Source: Acinetobacter brisouioides (GTDB lineage: Bacteria; Pseudomonadota; Gammaproteobacteria; Pseudomonadales; Moraxellaceae). From it: a stretch of 64,000 nt of DNA. The notes beneath the pieces are model-generated. The model was not told the origin of the DNA and did not search any database. It saw only the letters and a program-made list of their open reading frames with translations. The stretch is from contig NZ_SJNX01000002.1 in the NCBI RefSeq assembly GCF_004331075.1, positions 186,001-250,000 on the forward strand, in the 5' to 3' direction. A program made the translations under genes and the position numbers. Position 1 is the stretch's first letter; each line of letters opens with the position of its first letter. Positions 19,225-28,050 of the stretch are shown here, piece by piece.

Positions 19225-20565
19225 ATGAGACAAATGCGTTGGTTAGAATTGCTATCAGCAATCCGTTTAGGTACAAAAAAAAGTCGCAACGAATTAGGAC
19301 GCAGCCCATTTCATAAAGATTATGATCGCATTATTTTTTCACAAAGTTTCCGTCAATTAAATAGAAAAACTCAAGTACATCCCCTTACCCAACATGATGG
19401 CGTACATACACGTCTCACCCATTCACTCGAAGTTTCCTGTATTGGGCGTTCACTCGGCATGATGGCAGCCGAAAAAATCAAAGATGATTTGCCCATGTGG
19501 ATTACCCCTGCCGATGTTGGAGCAATCATTCAGGCAGCCTGTTTAGCGCATGACATTGGCAATCCACCATTTGGACATGCAGGCGAATACGCGATTCGCG
19601 AATGGTTTGATGATGCTGCTCACACTGACTTTCTCACCGAACTAAGCCCAGAAGAACAAGCTGATGTACGCCAGTTTGAAGGCAATGCACAAGGTTTACG
19701 CTTATTGACCCGCGTTGACTACCATCCTGACAACGGTGGCATGCGTTTAACCTGCGCTACCATTGGCGCATATTTAAAGTATCCATGGTTGTCTAAAACC
19801 ATTGAATCTCAAGGCGATCAACCTTCTCATCGCCGAGCAAAATTTGGTTGTTATCAGACAGAAAAAGAAATTTTAAAAGAAATTGCCGAACAACTTGGAC
19901 TGATTCAACTGGGTGAATATCATTATTGCCGTCATCCACTCACTTACTTGCTCGAAGCTGCAGATGACATCTGTTATGCCCTGATTGATTTAGAAGATGG
20001 TATTAGCCTGAACATTCTCAGTTACCCAGAAGTTGAACCGATCTTTTTGAACTTAATTGCTGACTATGGCATCCCAAGTGAACTTTCAACACCGTGGAGC
20101 ACATGGCAACAAAAAATTGCAGCTTTACGTGGACGCGTCATGAAACGTCTTGTCGATGAAGTCACGACAGCTTTTGCCAAGCATCAATACCAGATTTTAA
20201 CAGGTCAACTCGAAGGAACGCTGCTGCAATACTGTTCTGCCGATATTTCAGAGGGGATTGAGCAAGCAAAAAATCTGGCACGTGAAAAAATCTTTAAGCA
20301 CAGACAAAAACTAGATTTAGAAATTGTTGCACACATGAGTTTACAATCTATTCTCGATGCCTTTATTCCACTGACCGTTCCAAACAAGAAACTGAGCTTT
20401 AAAGATCAGCGTATGATGTCAATTTTGCAGCAATCTGGCGCAAATTTTGGGGAAAATCACTACCAAAACATCATGCAGGTACTCGATATTATCAGCAAGT
20501 TTTCAGACCATGAAGCCTATGACCTCGCGCAAGTTTTACAAGGTCGACCAACCTCTTTTATATAA
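19225..20565 (+). CDS. dgt: Deoxyguanosinetriphosphate triphosphohydrolase-like protein
   Basis: This 446-residue HD-domain hydrolase removes triphosphate from dGTP or other dNTPs. The N-terminal RSPFHKDYDRIIFSQSFRQL is diagnostic. The metal-binding residues are His in THSLEVS (about residue 70) and the HD pair in CLAHDIGNPPFGHAGE (about 110). The length is typical of the Dgt type 2 subfamily, so the exact dNTP preference is open. ruvA starts 17 nt downstream, and the three genes are probably co-transcribed. An alternative ATG exists at 19234. Confidence 0.9.
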   Translation: MRQMRWLELLSAIRLGTKKSRNELGRSPFHKDYDRIIFSQSFRQLNRKTQVHPLTQHDGVHTRLTHSLEVSCIGRSLGMMAAEKIKDDLPMWITPADVGAIIQAACLAHDIGNPPFGHAGEYAIREWFDDAAHTDFLTELSPEEQADVRQFEGNAQGLRLLTRVDYHPDNGGMRLTCATIGAYLKYPWLSKTIESQGDQPSHRRAKFGCYQTEKEILKEIAEQLGLIQLGEYHYCRHPLTYLLEAADDICYALIDLEDGISLNILSYPEVEPIFLNLIADYGIPSELSTPWSTWQQKIAALRGRVMKRLVDEVTTAFAKHQYQILTGQLEGTLLQYCSADISEGIEQAKNLAREKIFKHRQKLDLEIVAHMSLQSILDAFIPLTVPNKKLSFKDQRMMSILQQSGANFGENHYQNIMQVLDIISKFSDHEAYDLAQVLQGRPTSFI

Positions 20566-20582
20566 TTTCAGGAAATATTGAC

Positions 20583-21185
20583 ATGATCGGCTGCTTAATT
20601 GGCGAAATTATCTCCATCGAAACTGCACCAAGCGTTTTATTAAATGTAAATGGCGTCGGTTATGAAATTGATACGCCACTTTCAACTTTTTGCCAATTAC
20701 AAAAGGGGCAAAAAGTGACACTATGGACTCACCTCGTTGTGCGTGAAGATGCACAGCAATTGTATGGTTTTTTAGATACCCAAGAAAAAAGTATTTTTAA
20801 AACTTTACTCAAGGTTAATGGTGTAGGTCCAAAAATGGCACTCGGGATTTTATCCACATTAAGTGTCGAACTACTCATTCAAACGATTGAACATGATGAC
20901 GTAAACACTTTGGTCAAAGTACCTGGAGTGGGCAAGAAAACTGCTGAACGTTTATTAATTGAATTAAGAGATCGAGTTAAGGGGTTATCTGGTCATCTGA
21001 CACAGAATCATCCAAATAGCACTTTACAACTTTCTGGCAATTCTGCAGTTGCAGAAGCCGAAGCAGCATTACAGTCTCTGGGCTATAAACCTGCTGAAGC
21101 GCAAAAAGCAATTGCTTTAGTCAAAGATCAATATACCGATGTCGCGGATCTGATTCGTGCGGCACTTAAATCTATGATGAAATGA
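20583..21185 (+). CDS. ruvA: Holliday junction branch-migration protein RuvA
   Basis: This 200-residue DNA-binding subunit tetramerises around Holliday junctions and loads RuvB. An OB-fold N-terminal domain is followed by two helix-hairpin-helix motifs ([16 protein letters not shown] and [16 protein letters not shown]). The acidic pin region lies between OB strands. A flexible linker near 140-155 leads to the C-terminal RuvB-binding domain, [16 protein letters not shown]. The AGGAAA ribosome site is well placed. The stop overlaps the ruvB start. Confidence 0.97.
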   Translation: MIGCLIGEIISIETAPSVLLNVNGVGYEIDTPLSTFCQLQKGQKVTLWTHLVVREDAQQLYGFLDTQEKSIFKTLLKVNGVGPKMALGILSTLSVELLIQTIEHDDVNTLVKVPGVGKKTAERLLIELRDRVKGLSGHLTQNHPNSTLQLSGNSAVAEAEAALQSLGYKPAEAQKAIALVKDQYTDVADLIRAALKSMMK

Positions 21186-22192
21186 TAAGCACCATGCAAG
21201 ATCGATTAATTAGTAGTGTAGAAAAAACCGAAGATCATATGGATCGAGCCATTCGCCCAGCAACACTTGCCGATTATGTCGGGCAACCTGTTGTGTGTGA
21301 GCAAATGGAAATTTTCATTGGTGCAGCACGCGGTCGCGGCGAAGCACTGGATCACACCTTAATTTTTGGTCCTCCAGGTTTGGGGAAAACCACACTTGCC
21401 AATATTATTGCCCGAGAAATGGGCGGTAATCTAAAGTCTACCTCTGGCCCAGTGCTTGAACGTGCAGGTGATTTGGCAGCATTGTTAACCAACCTCGAAG
21501 AAGGTGATGTGCTGTTTATTGATGAAATTCATCGCCTTTCTCCTGTGATTGAAGAAATTCTCTATCCTGCCATGGAAGATTATCAGCTCGACATCATGAT
21601 TGGTGAGGGTCCTGCTGCGCGTTCGATTAAACTCGATCTACCGCCGTTTACTTTAGTCGCTGCAACAACACGCGCTGGCTTACTAACCTCACCGCTACGT
21701 GACCGTTTTGGCATTGTACAACGCCTTGAGTTTTACTCCGTAGAAGACCTTACCTCAATTGTCAGCCGCTCAGCCATGCTGATGGATGTCCCAATGACGC
21801 CTGAAGGTTCAGCAGAAATCGCTCGCCGTGCTCGCGGCACACCGCGTATTGCCAACCGTTTGTTACGTCGTGTACGAGATTATGCACAGGTCAAAGGCAC
21901 TGGTGAAGTCACTCAAGATATGGCACAGCGCGCGTTAAATATGTTGAATGTCGACAAAGCAGGCTTAGACACCCTTGATCGCCGCTATTTAAGTATGTTG
22001 CTTGAACGCTTCGATGGTGGGCCAGCAGGAATTGAAGCTCTAGCCGCAGCTATGGCTGAGGATAGCGGCACACTTGAAGATGTAATTGAACCCTATTTGA
22101 TTCAACAAGGTTTTGTCATGCGTACCGCGCGTGGCCGAATCGCGACCAATCAATCTTATTTACAATTTGGATTGACTCCACCTGAAACGTAA
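21182..22192 (+). CDS. ruvB: Holliday junction branch-migration helicase RuvB
   Basis: This AAA+ motor (336 residues from this start, 332 from the ATG at 21194) drives branch migration with RuvA. Walker A is [10 protein letters not shown], Walker B is LFIDEIHRL, sensor 1 is AATTRAG, and the arginine finger and winged-helix domain follow, with the latter ending FGL. The first ATG overlaps the ruvA stop (ATGA), indicating translational coupling; the shorter start gives a more usual N-terminus. The following ybgC may belong to the same transcript. Confidence 0.97.
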   Translation: MISTMQDRLISSVEKTEDHMDRAIRPATLADYVGQPVVCEQMEIFIGAARGRGEALDHTLIFGPPGLGKTTLANIIAREMGGNLKSTSGPVLERAGDLAALLTNLEEGDVLFIDEIHRLSPVIEEILYPAMEDYQLDIMIGEGPAARSIKLDLPPFTLVAATTRAGLLTSPLRDRFGIVQRLEFYSVEDLTSIVSRSAMLMDVPMTPEGSAEIARRARGTPRIANRLLRRVRDYAQVKGTGEVTQDMAQRALNMLNVDKAGLDTLDRRYLSMLLERFDGGPAGIEALAAAMAEDSGTLEDVIEPYLIQQGFVMRTARGRIATNQSYLQFGLTPPET

Positions 22193-22207
22193 TTATGGAA
22201 AACATTT

Positions 22208-22621
22208 ATGACTAATCGTTTTGAGTTCAAAATACGTGTTTACATTGAAGATACCGATGCAGGAGGCATTGTTTATCATGCCAACCATATTCGTTATATG
22301 GAGCGTACTCGTACCGAATGGTTACGTGCTTCAGGCATTGATCATTACTGGCATCAAACCGATTACAACTTTGTTGTCCATAGAATTGATATCAAATATC
22401 ACCGCCCTATTCTTATGGATAACCTGATCACCGTCACTGCGCGTGTTATTTCTTGTAAAACTGCATCATTTATATTGCAACAAGAAATTTATCGTGATGA
22501 AATCTTGCTGGCTTCTGGTGAAGTTGAACTCGCATGTTTAAGCAAAGAGATGCGTCCGCGTCGACTTCCCGATTATCTCCGTCAGTTGATTCAAGAACAA
22601 TTGGATCAAGAAAAAGCATAA
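22208..22621 (+). CDS. ybgC: Acyl-CoA thioesterase of the tol-pal cluster
   Basis: This 137-residue hotdog-fold protein is the first gene of the conserved tol-pal locus. The catalytic region EDTDAGGIVYHANHIRYMER (residues 12-31) contains the Asp of the 4-hydroxybenzoyl-CoA thioesterase type. YbgC hydrolyses acyl-CoA or acyl-ACP thioesters and interacts with phospholipid-synthesis enzymes in E. coli, but its link to Tol-Pal is unclear. tolQ starts 15 nt after its stop. Confidence 0.93.
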   Translation: MTNRFEFKIRVYIEDTDAGGIVYHANHIRYMERTRTEWLRASGIDHYWHQTDYNFVVHRIDIKYHRPILMDNLITVTARVISCKTASFILQQEIYRDEILLASGEVELACLSKEMRPRRLPDYLRQLIQEQLDQEKA

Positions 22622-22636
22622 GTGACCTGTTGTACT

Positions 22637-23335
22637 ATGGCAAATCAAGTAACTGCTACCCTGCATATTTCCGATTTAGTTTTGCAAGCAAGCCCAGTCG
22701 TTCAAGCTGTCATGCTGCTGCTGTTTTTGGCGTCATTGTATAGCTGGTACTTGATTGCCAGATTATATTTAGGCTTTAAAAAAGCTCAGCAACAAGATGA
22801 ACATTTTCAGAAAATTTTTTGGTCAGGTGCTGAACTCAGTACGCTGTACAATAATGCACAGCTCAACTCAAAACGTCATGGTTTAGAAGATATTTTTTAT
22901 CAAGGTTTTGGAGAATTTCTGAAACTTAAAAAACGCCATGTACCTTTGGTACAAACGATTGAAGGCACAGAACGTATTTTACGTGTTGGCTTAAGTCGCG
23001 ATCAAAGCTATATGGAATCTGGACTCAGTGCCTTAGCGAGTATTGGTTCGGTTGCACCGTATATTGGTTTATTTGGCACAGTCTGGGGCATTATGAATGC
23101 TTTTATTGGTTTAGCTGCTGTCGAGCAAGTCACTTTGGCAACCGTTGCCCCTGGTATTGCAGAAGCCTTGGTTGCGACAGCAATTGGCTTATTTGCTGCG
23201 ATTCCTGCTGTACTGTCATTTAACCATTTCACTGCAAAAAGTGAAGCGGTGTACTCAGACCGAGCGTTATTTTCAGAAGAAATGATTGCTTTATTGCAAC
23301 GTCAATCTTTCAGTACCACACAGGATACTGAATAA
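22637..23335 (+). CDS. tolQ: Tol-Pal system inner-membrane protein TolQ
   Basis: This 232-residue protein is a MotA/TolQ/ExbB-family proton-channel subunit with three membrane segments: one near residues 18-40 and two in the C-terminal half (ASIGSVAPYIGLFGTVWGIM and EALVATAIGLFAAIPAVLS). With TolR it harvests proton motive force to energise TolA during outer-membrane constriction. The start at the ATG at 22637 is preferred to a GTG at 22622. Its stop overlaps the tolR ATG by one base. Confidence 0.95.
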   Translation: MANQVTATLHISDLVLQASPVVQAVMLLLFLASLYSWYLIARLYLGFKKAQQQDEHFQKIFWSGAELSTLYNNAQLNSKRHGLEDIFYQGFGEFLKLKKRHVPLVQTIEGTERILRVGLSRDQSYMESGLSALASIGSVAPYIGLFGTVWGIMNAFIGLAAVEQVTLATVAPGIAEALVATAIGLFAAIPAVLSFNHFTAKSEAVYSDRALFSEEMIALLQRQSFSTTQDTE

Positions 23336-23787
23336 TGGCAATCCGACGTTCAGGACGCTTCGAGCGTATTAAAAAACCTCTAAAAAGTGACATGAATGTT
23401 GTGCCTTACATTGATGTCATGCTGGTTTTACTGGTGATTTTCATGGTGACTGCGCCAATGATTACCAGCAGTATAAAGGTAGATTTACCCCAAGCTAGCA
23501 GCACGCCATTTGAATCTAAAGATACCCCTGCTATTGTGAGTTTAAATAAAGATGGAAATTACTATTTAAACTATCAGGATCATCATAATGATCAGCCTCT
23601 TTCGCTCGATCAACTCAAAGATATTCTGAGCAAAGCCCAACAGCAAGCCAGCCAAAACCATACTCAACTAAACGTATTGGTCAATGGTGACAAATCACGC
23701 CCATATGGCGATGTGGTCACACTCATGGCAAACTTGCAACAAGCAGGATTAGAACAAGTTGGCTTACTCACTGAGCCAGTGAAGTAA
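23335..23787 (+). CDS. tolR: Tol-Pal system protein TolR
   Basis: This 150-residue ExbD/TolR-family protein has a short cytoplasmic N-terminus, one membrane helix (VVPYIDVMLVLLVIFMVTAP) with the essential proton-carrying Asp in its YIDVML part, and a periplasmic domain. The conserved region VNGDKSRPYGDVVTLMANLQ occurs near the C-terminus. It overlaps tolQ by one base and lies 3 nt before tolA, so the three are strongly coupled. Confidence 0.95.
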   Translation: MAIRRSGRFERIKKPLKSDMNVVPYIDVMLVLLVIFMVTAPMITSSIKVDLPQASSTPFESKDTPAIVSLNKDGNYYLNYQDHHNDQPLSLDQLKDILSKAQQQASQNHTQLNVLVNGDKSRPYGDVVTLMANLQQAGLEQVGLLTEPVK

Positions 23788-23790
23788 CTT

Positions 23791-25116
23791 ATGAAACAGA
23801 TTCAAAAACCACCTTTTCAGCAAAAAGCGATCGCCATCGGATTTACCCTTGGCGTACACGTGATTGCTGTTGTGGGATTATTGTATTTAGGCTTAAGCAA
23901 ACCACCTGAACCTCCAAAAAAATTAAAAACTTATTTGGTTGATCCAAGTACTTTGCCACAAACAGAAAATACTGAAACTGCCACAGCGCCTGAACAAGAT
24001 TCAACTCAAGCCACAGCCAAAGCTGCTGAAAATCCAGCGCCAACACCTGAACCACAAGCCAAATCAAGCGCTGCCGATGCTAAACAGCTTGCCGCACTTG
24101 CTGCAACAGTGGCGGCGGCCGAAGCCGCCAAGCATCAGGCAGCATTACATGCTCAGAAACAAGCAGATGCAAAAGCCGCTATAGAAGCAAAACATCAAGC
24201 GGCGTTAGAAGCTAAAAAACAGGCTGAGGTTGAGGCAAAACATCAGGCTGCCGAGGCACAAAAACAAGCAGCAGCCGAAGCCAAAAAACAGGCGGCAGCG
24301 GATGCTAAACATCAAGCCACTCTTGAAGCACAAAAACAAGCCGTTGCTGATGCACGACTTAAAGCGGCTGCAGAGGCAAAACGCCAAGCAGCATTACAAG
24401 CTAAAAAACAGGCTGATGCTGACGCAAAAGCCAAAACTGCTGATGAAAAACGCAAAGCCGATGCAGACGTAAAACATCAAGCTGCGTTAGAAGCCAAAAA
24501 ACAGGCGGCAGCGGATGCTAAAGCCAAGGCTGCTGATGCAAAACATAAAGCCGATGCAGACGCAAAACATCAAGCTGCGTTAGAAGCCAAAAAACAGGCT
24601 GCGGCTGATGCGAAAGCCAAGGCTGCTGATGCAAAACATAAAGCCGATGCAGACGCTAAAAAACAGGCAGCGGCTGATGCGAAAGCCAAAGCTGCTGATG
24701 AAAAACGCAAAGCTGATGCTGACGCAAAACACCAAGCCGCGTTAGAAGCTAAAAAACAGGCTGCGGCTGATGCTAAAGCCAAAGCAGATGCAGATGCAAA
24801 AGCTCAATCCACTAAAGATGCTGCAAACAAAAAGGCTGAAGCTAAGCATATTGCTTCAACTGCAAAGCGTGATTTTCAAAACAAAATCAAAAGTGTTTGG
24901 GATGTTCCATCAGGTTCTACAGGAAAAACTGCAAATGTACGCGTGACCTTAACAGCCTCGGGTTCTGTGGCATCAGTTCTTGTCAGTTCAAGTGACCCAG
25001 ATGTAAAAGCCAGTGTAGAAGCTGCTGTTCGCCGCGCTGCACCTTACCCGATGCCAAGTGACCCTGATGCGCGTCACCAAGCACAAATCTTTAGCGCCAC
25101 ATTTACAGCGAAATAA
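23791..25116 (+). CDS. tolA: Tol-Pal system protein TolA
   Basis: This 441-residue bitopic protein has one N-terminal membrane helix (about 13-36), a proline-rich stretch, a very long Ala/Lys/Gln/Asp-rich helical domain II (about 85-345) and a globular domain III (about 350-441) ending FSATFTAK. Domain II spans the periplasm and contains DNA-level tandem repeats. Domain III binds Pal and TolB. The TolQR motor drives its movement. A perfect 14-bp hairpin follows the gene, then a short gene copying domain III. Confidence 0.95.
   Translation: MKQIQKPPFQQKAIAIGFTLGVHVIAVVGLLYLGLSKPPEPPKKLKTYLVDPSTLPQTENTETATAPEQDSTQATAKAAENPAPTPEPQAKSSAADAKQLAALAATVAAAEAAKHQAALHAQKQADAKAAIEAKHQAALEAKKQAEVEAKHQAAEAQKQAAAEAKKQAAADAKHQATLEAQKQAVADARLKAAAEAKRQAALQAKKQADADAKAKTADEKRKADADVKHQAALEAKKQAAADAKAKAADAKHKADADAKHQAALEAKKQAAADAKAKAADAKHKADADAKKQAAADAKAKAADEKRKADADAKHQAALEAKKQAAADAKAKADADAKAQSTKDAANKKAEAKHIASTAKRDFQNKIKSVWDVPSGSTGKTANVRVTLTASGSVASVLVSSSDPDVKASVEAAVRRAAPYPMPSDPDARHQAQIFSATFTAK
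24463..24810 (+). repeat. Tandem 93-nt coding repeats in tolA domain II
   Basis: Units begin GCAGAC or GCTGAC at 24463, 24556, 24649 and 24718. The first two intervals are 93 nt (31 residues) and the third is 69 nt, lacking an 8-residue KHQAALEA segment. The units differ by few bases, which is compatible with recent expansion or contraction. Each encodes an Ala/Lys/Gln/Asp-rich helical segment. Confidence 0.85.
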
Positions 25117-25125
25117 GCTCAAAAC

Positions 25126-25155
25126 AAGTATGATCTTCTCAAGAAGATCATACTT
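25126..25155 (+). other. Perfect hairpin between tolA and the TolA-like gene
   Basis: A 14-bp perfect inverted repeat (AAGTATGATCTTCT, 25126-25139, with its complement at 25142-25155) has only two bases between the arms. It lies 9 nt after the tolA stop and 12 nt before the next start codon. No T-tract follows, so it is unlikely to be a simple terminator. Confidence 0.8.
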
Positions 25156-25167
25156 AAACTTAAAATC

Positions 25168-25665
25168 ATGTCTAATTTAAAAGCAACTTTCCAATATCTT
25201 TCAACCAGTGTAATTACACTTATCATTCTAAGTTCAGGTCATTCTGTATTTGCTCAACAAACAGCCCCCATACTGAATGAACTAAAACGACCTAACATTG
25301 GAGCCAAAACAAAAGCAACTCCAGAAGCAAAAAAACAAGCGGCTATTGATTCGGCATGTCGCCACATACTCAATATCACAAATACTTTCGAAGCAGATAA
25401 AACATTACCAACGCCGCAACTGGGTCGACTGTACGCATGTAAAATTAGATCTGCTTGGGAAGTTCCAAACCATGCTGCTGGACAAACCGCAAAAGTAAAA
25501 ATCCAACTTGATTCAGACGGCAATGTGTTAAGTATAGAAATCCAAAGCAACTCAAAAGAAATGCAAGATAGTATTCGTCAGGCAATTTTACAATCAGCCC
25601 CTTATCCGCTCCCAGATGCTATTCAATATCGACAATTTTTTTATATAACTTTTACAGCAAAGTAA
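25168..25665 (+). CDS. Secreted TolA C-terminal domain-like protein
   Basis: This 165-residue protein has a signal peptide (likely cleavage after VFA, residue 29) and a C-terminal domain (about 85-165) plainly homologous to the adjacent TolA domain III. Both share I(R/K)S(A/V)W(E/D)VP, TAKV or TANV, a DSDGNVLS-type turn, SAPYPLP versus AAPYPMP, and the ending FTAK. It lacks the TolA membrane anchor and long helix, so it would be a free periplasmic domain. Two cysteines (ACRH, ACKI), absent in TolA domain III here, could form a disulfide. No ribosome site is visible. It sits between tolA and tolB. Confidence 0.82.
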   Translation: MSNLKATFQYLSTSVITLIILSSGHSVFAQQTAPILNELKRPNIGAKTKATPEAKKQAAIDSACRHILNITNTFEADKTLPTPQLGRLYACKIRSAWEVPNHAAGQTAKVKIQLDSDGNVLSIEIQSNSKEMQDSIRQAILQSAPYPLPDAIQYRQFFYITFTAK

Positions 25666-25673
25666 TAGTTTAT

Positions 25674-25703
25674 TTGACCCGCATAGTTTAGATTGTGTAA
25701 AAC
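25674..25703 (+). promoter_or_regulatory. Possible internal promoter before tolB
   Basis: TTGACC (25674-25679) lies 18 nt upstream of TAAAAC (25698-25703), within the 64-nt gap before tolB. It could give separate expression of tolB-pal. The -10 match is modest. Confidence 0.35.
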
Positions 25704-25729
25704 CTTTTCACCCTAAGATCTGCATAACA

Positions 25730-27016
25730 ATGATGGAAATGAAACGTCAGCATCTTCTTGCCTTAGCCTTCGTTACAGGATTGGGTCTAACCCTCTCCAC
25801 AACAGTATCAGCCCAACTGCATCTTGAAATTGCCAAAGCACCTGAACAAGCGCCTAAAATTGCAATTGTGCCATTTAGCAATGATCAAAGCATTTACCCA
25901 ATCGTAGAGACTGATCTTAATCGTTCGGGACGCTTTAGCAGTGCATCACAAAACTTACCAACCAGTGCTAGCATTGATAATGTCAGCGCAGCAAATTGGA
26001 AAGCAGCAGGGATTCCTTATGTGGTGGTTGGTAAAATCACCCCGACTGATGCCAACAGCTATCAAATTCATTATCAGCTTTATGATGTTGATAAACAAAA
26101 ATACTTACTCAATGAAGTCTTGACTGCACCCACTTCTCGGGTACGTCAAGCTGCCCATATGATGAGTGATGCCATTTATCAGGCACTCACAGGAATTCAA
26201 GGGGATTTTAGTGGACGTATTGCCTATGTCTTACGAGATCAAAGTAATTCAGACAAACGCTACACTTTGCAAATTGCAGATACAGATGGCGAACGACCAT
26301 TTACGGTTTTGTCTTCACACTACCCTATTCTTTCGCCAGCTTGGACGCCAGATGGCAAACAAATTGCGTATGTCTCGTTTGAAACCAAACGCCCCGCCAT
26401 TTATTTGCAAGATTTATCAACAGGGCAGCGTCAGGTTTTAACCAACTTTAAAGGTCTCAATGGTGCGCCAAGCTTCTCGCCAGATGGTAAATCAATGTTG
26501 TTTACATCGTCGATGGATGGAAACCCTGATATCTACCGTATGGATCTCGCGACTCACCAATATGAGCGTATTACCAATGATTCAGCAATTGACACTGAAG
26601 CGCGTTATGCACCAGATGGTAAATCGTTTATTTTCACCTCTGATCGAGGCGGCTCACCGCAGATCTATCGCTATACATTTGCCGATGGTTCAAGCAAACG
26701 CATCTCCTTCAGAGGGACGTTTAATGCACGCGGCACTCTCAGTGCTGACGGTCAAAAACTGGCGATGGTACATCGACCTACAGGCAGCAGTTTTAAAGTT
26801 GCAATTCAGGATCTCAATTCTGGCGTACTCAATGTACTCACTCCAACTGACCTAGATGAATCACCAAGTTTTTCACCAAACGGGCAAATGGTGGTATACG
26901 CCACCCATGAAGGCAATCGTGGTTTGCTGTCGATTATTTCGACCAATGGTCAATTCCGTATGAATCTTCCAAGTGAGCAAGGTGAAGTCCGTGAACCAGC
27001 ATGGGCACCTAAATAA
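25730..27016 (+). CDS. tolB: Tol-Pal system translocation protein TolB
   Basis: This 428-residue periplasmic protein has a signal peptide (cleavage after VSA, about residue 26), an N-terminal alpha/beta domain of about 135 residues and a C-terminal six-bladed beta-propeller with repeated WTPDGKQIAYVSFE and FSPDGKSMLFTS-type motifs. TolB binds Pal and TolA and regulates Pal release from peptidoglycan. Three close ATGs (25730, 25733, 25739) could serve as the start, and none has a strong ribosome site. pal follows 41 nt downstream. Confidence 0.95.
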   Translation: MMEMKRQHLLALAFVTGLGLTLSTTVSAQLHLEIAKAPEQAPKIAIVPFSNDQSIYPIVETDLNRSGRFSSASQNLPTSASIDNVSAANWKAAGIPYVVVGKITPTDANSYQIHYQLYDVDKQKYLLNEVLTAPTSRVRQAAHMMSDAIYQALTGIQGDFSGRIAYVLRDQSNSDKRYTLQIADTDGERPFTVLSSHYPILSPAWTPDGKQIAYVSFETKRPAIYLQDLSTGQRQVLTNFKGLNGAPSFSPDGKSMLFTSSMDGNPDIYRMDLATHQYERITNDSAIDTEARYAPDGKSFIFTSDRGGSPQIYRYTFADGSSKRISFRGTFNARGTLSADGQKLAMVHRPTGSSFKVAIQDLNSGVLNVLTPTDLDESPSFSPNGQMVVYATHEGNRGLLSIISTNGQFRMNLPSEQGEVREPAWAPK

Positions 27017-27057
27017 TTTCAGTTTTTATTACATATCGTAATTGTGGAGTATCCATC

Positions 27058-27627
27058 GTGAAAACTTTAAAACTTCTTATCCTTCCAGTGTTGGCATCTA
27101 CTGTAATTTTTACAGGATGTGCGAGTCGCAAGCCAACAACTCAAGTTAATCCTACAACCAATCCATCAGGTACAACAACAGTCAATACTGCAGGTTTAAG
27201 CGACGATGCAGCACTTGATGCTAAGAACTTAAAAGGTGCTTCAGCGAAAGGTGTTACCAATGCCAACCGCGCTTTCCTTGCGCAGCGTGTTGTTCATTTT
27301 GGTTATGACAGCAGTGACTTGTCATCTACTGACTATCAAACACTTCAAGCACATGCTGACTTTTTAAAAGCGAACTTAGGTTCTAAGATTGCATTAACAG
27401 GTCATACTGATGAACGTGGTACGCGTGAATACAATATGGCGCTTGGCGAACGCCGTGCAAAATCAGTATTCAACTATCTTGTTTCTTACGGTGTTAATCC
27501 GACTCAACTAGATACCGTAAGTTATGGTAAAGAGATGCCGATTAATCCAGGGCATGATGAAAACGCATGGAAAGAAAACCGCCGCGTAGAATTAAACTAT
27601 GAATCAGTGCCTCCTTTACTAAAATAA
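27058..27627 (+). CDS. pal: Peptidoglycan-associated lipoprotein Pal
   Basis: This 189-residue outer-membrane lipoprotein starts with GTG, supported by a GGAG ribosome site 8 nt upstream. The lipobox ends FTGC with Cys21 as the lipidation site. The C-terminal OmpA-like domain (about 75-185) holds the peptidoglycan-binding motif LTGHTDERGTREYNMALGER, where Asp and Arg bind meso-DAP. It completes ybgC-tolQRAB-pal. A cpoB/ybgF gene, often next, is absent. A strong bidirectional terminator follows. Confidence 0.96.
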   Translation: MKTLKLLILPVLASTVIFTGCASRKPTTQVNPTTNPSGTTTVNTAGLSDDAALDAKNLKGASAKGVTNANRAFLAQRVVHFGYDSSDLSSTDYQTLQAHADFLKANLGSKIALTGHTDERGTREYNMALGERRAKSVFNYLVSYGVNPTQLDTVSYGKEMPINPGHDENAWKENRRVELNYESVPPLLK

Positions 27628-27641
27628 GTAAATGTGGCAAT

Positions 27642-27673
27642 AAAAAAAGCGCTCAAAATCAGAGCGCTTTTTT
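27642..27673. terminator. Bidirectional terminator after pal
   Basis: A 12-bp stem, A-tract plus GCGCTC (27642-27654) paired with GAGCGC plus T-tract (27662-27673), serves pal and the convergent small gene, whose stop lies within it. Confidence 0.9.
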
Positions 27674-27872
27674 AATGATCGAGTATTTTTTTCGTAGTTT
27701 CGTCAATTTTGCACGATTGCATAGATTCAATCAGATCATGCTTATTAAATTCTTTGTATTCAGGTTTTGTCTCATAATTTGCCCAAGCCGACTTAACGTT
27801 TTCAGCAGTAATTTCATTAAAATCAATCGCTTCATTTGGAGTTGGCATGGCATCAAAAGTTTTTGTTGTCAT
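27672..27872 (-). CDS. Small acidic protein of unknown function
   Basis: This 66-residue soluble protein has no signal or membrane segment. An AGAGGA ribosome site sits about 9 nt before the ATG, and its stop ends in the shared terminator, which supports a real gene. The sequence is hydrophilic, with many Glu, Lys and Asn, a single Cys in MQSCKID and a helix-like C-terminal half. I do not recognise the family. It could be a small regulator or an adaptor, but nothing shows which. Confidence 0.65.
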   Translation of the reverse strand: MTTKTFDAMPTPNEAIDFNEITAENVKSAWANYETKPEYKEFNKHDLIESMQSCKIDETTKKILDH

Positions 27873-28050
27873 AACGATATCCTCTTTCCTCTTGTTATGA
27901 TTTTAAAATAGCATGTTCTACAAGACTTGCAAGCTGAAAAATAATGTCAATTGTGTCTATAAAATTTTTATTTTTTGCGGTTCTCATCTAAAATATCCCC
28001 CAGCCGTTCTAGCCAAGAACATATTGCGCAAAATTTGGAGCAACATCATT

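Noticed and set aside
24205..24782. Ala-rich and Leu/Phe-rich open frames antisense to tolA
   Set aside because: They are shadows of the repetitive tolA domain II.
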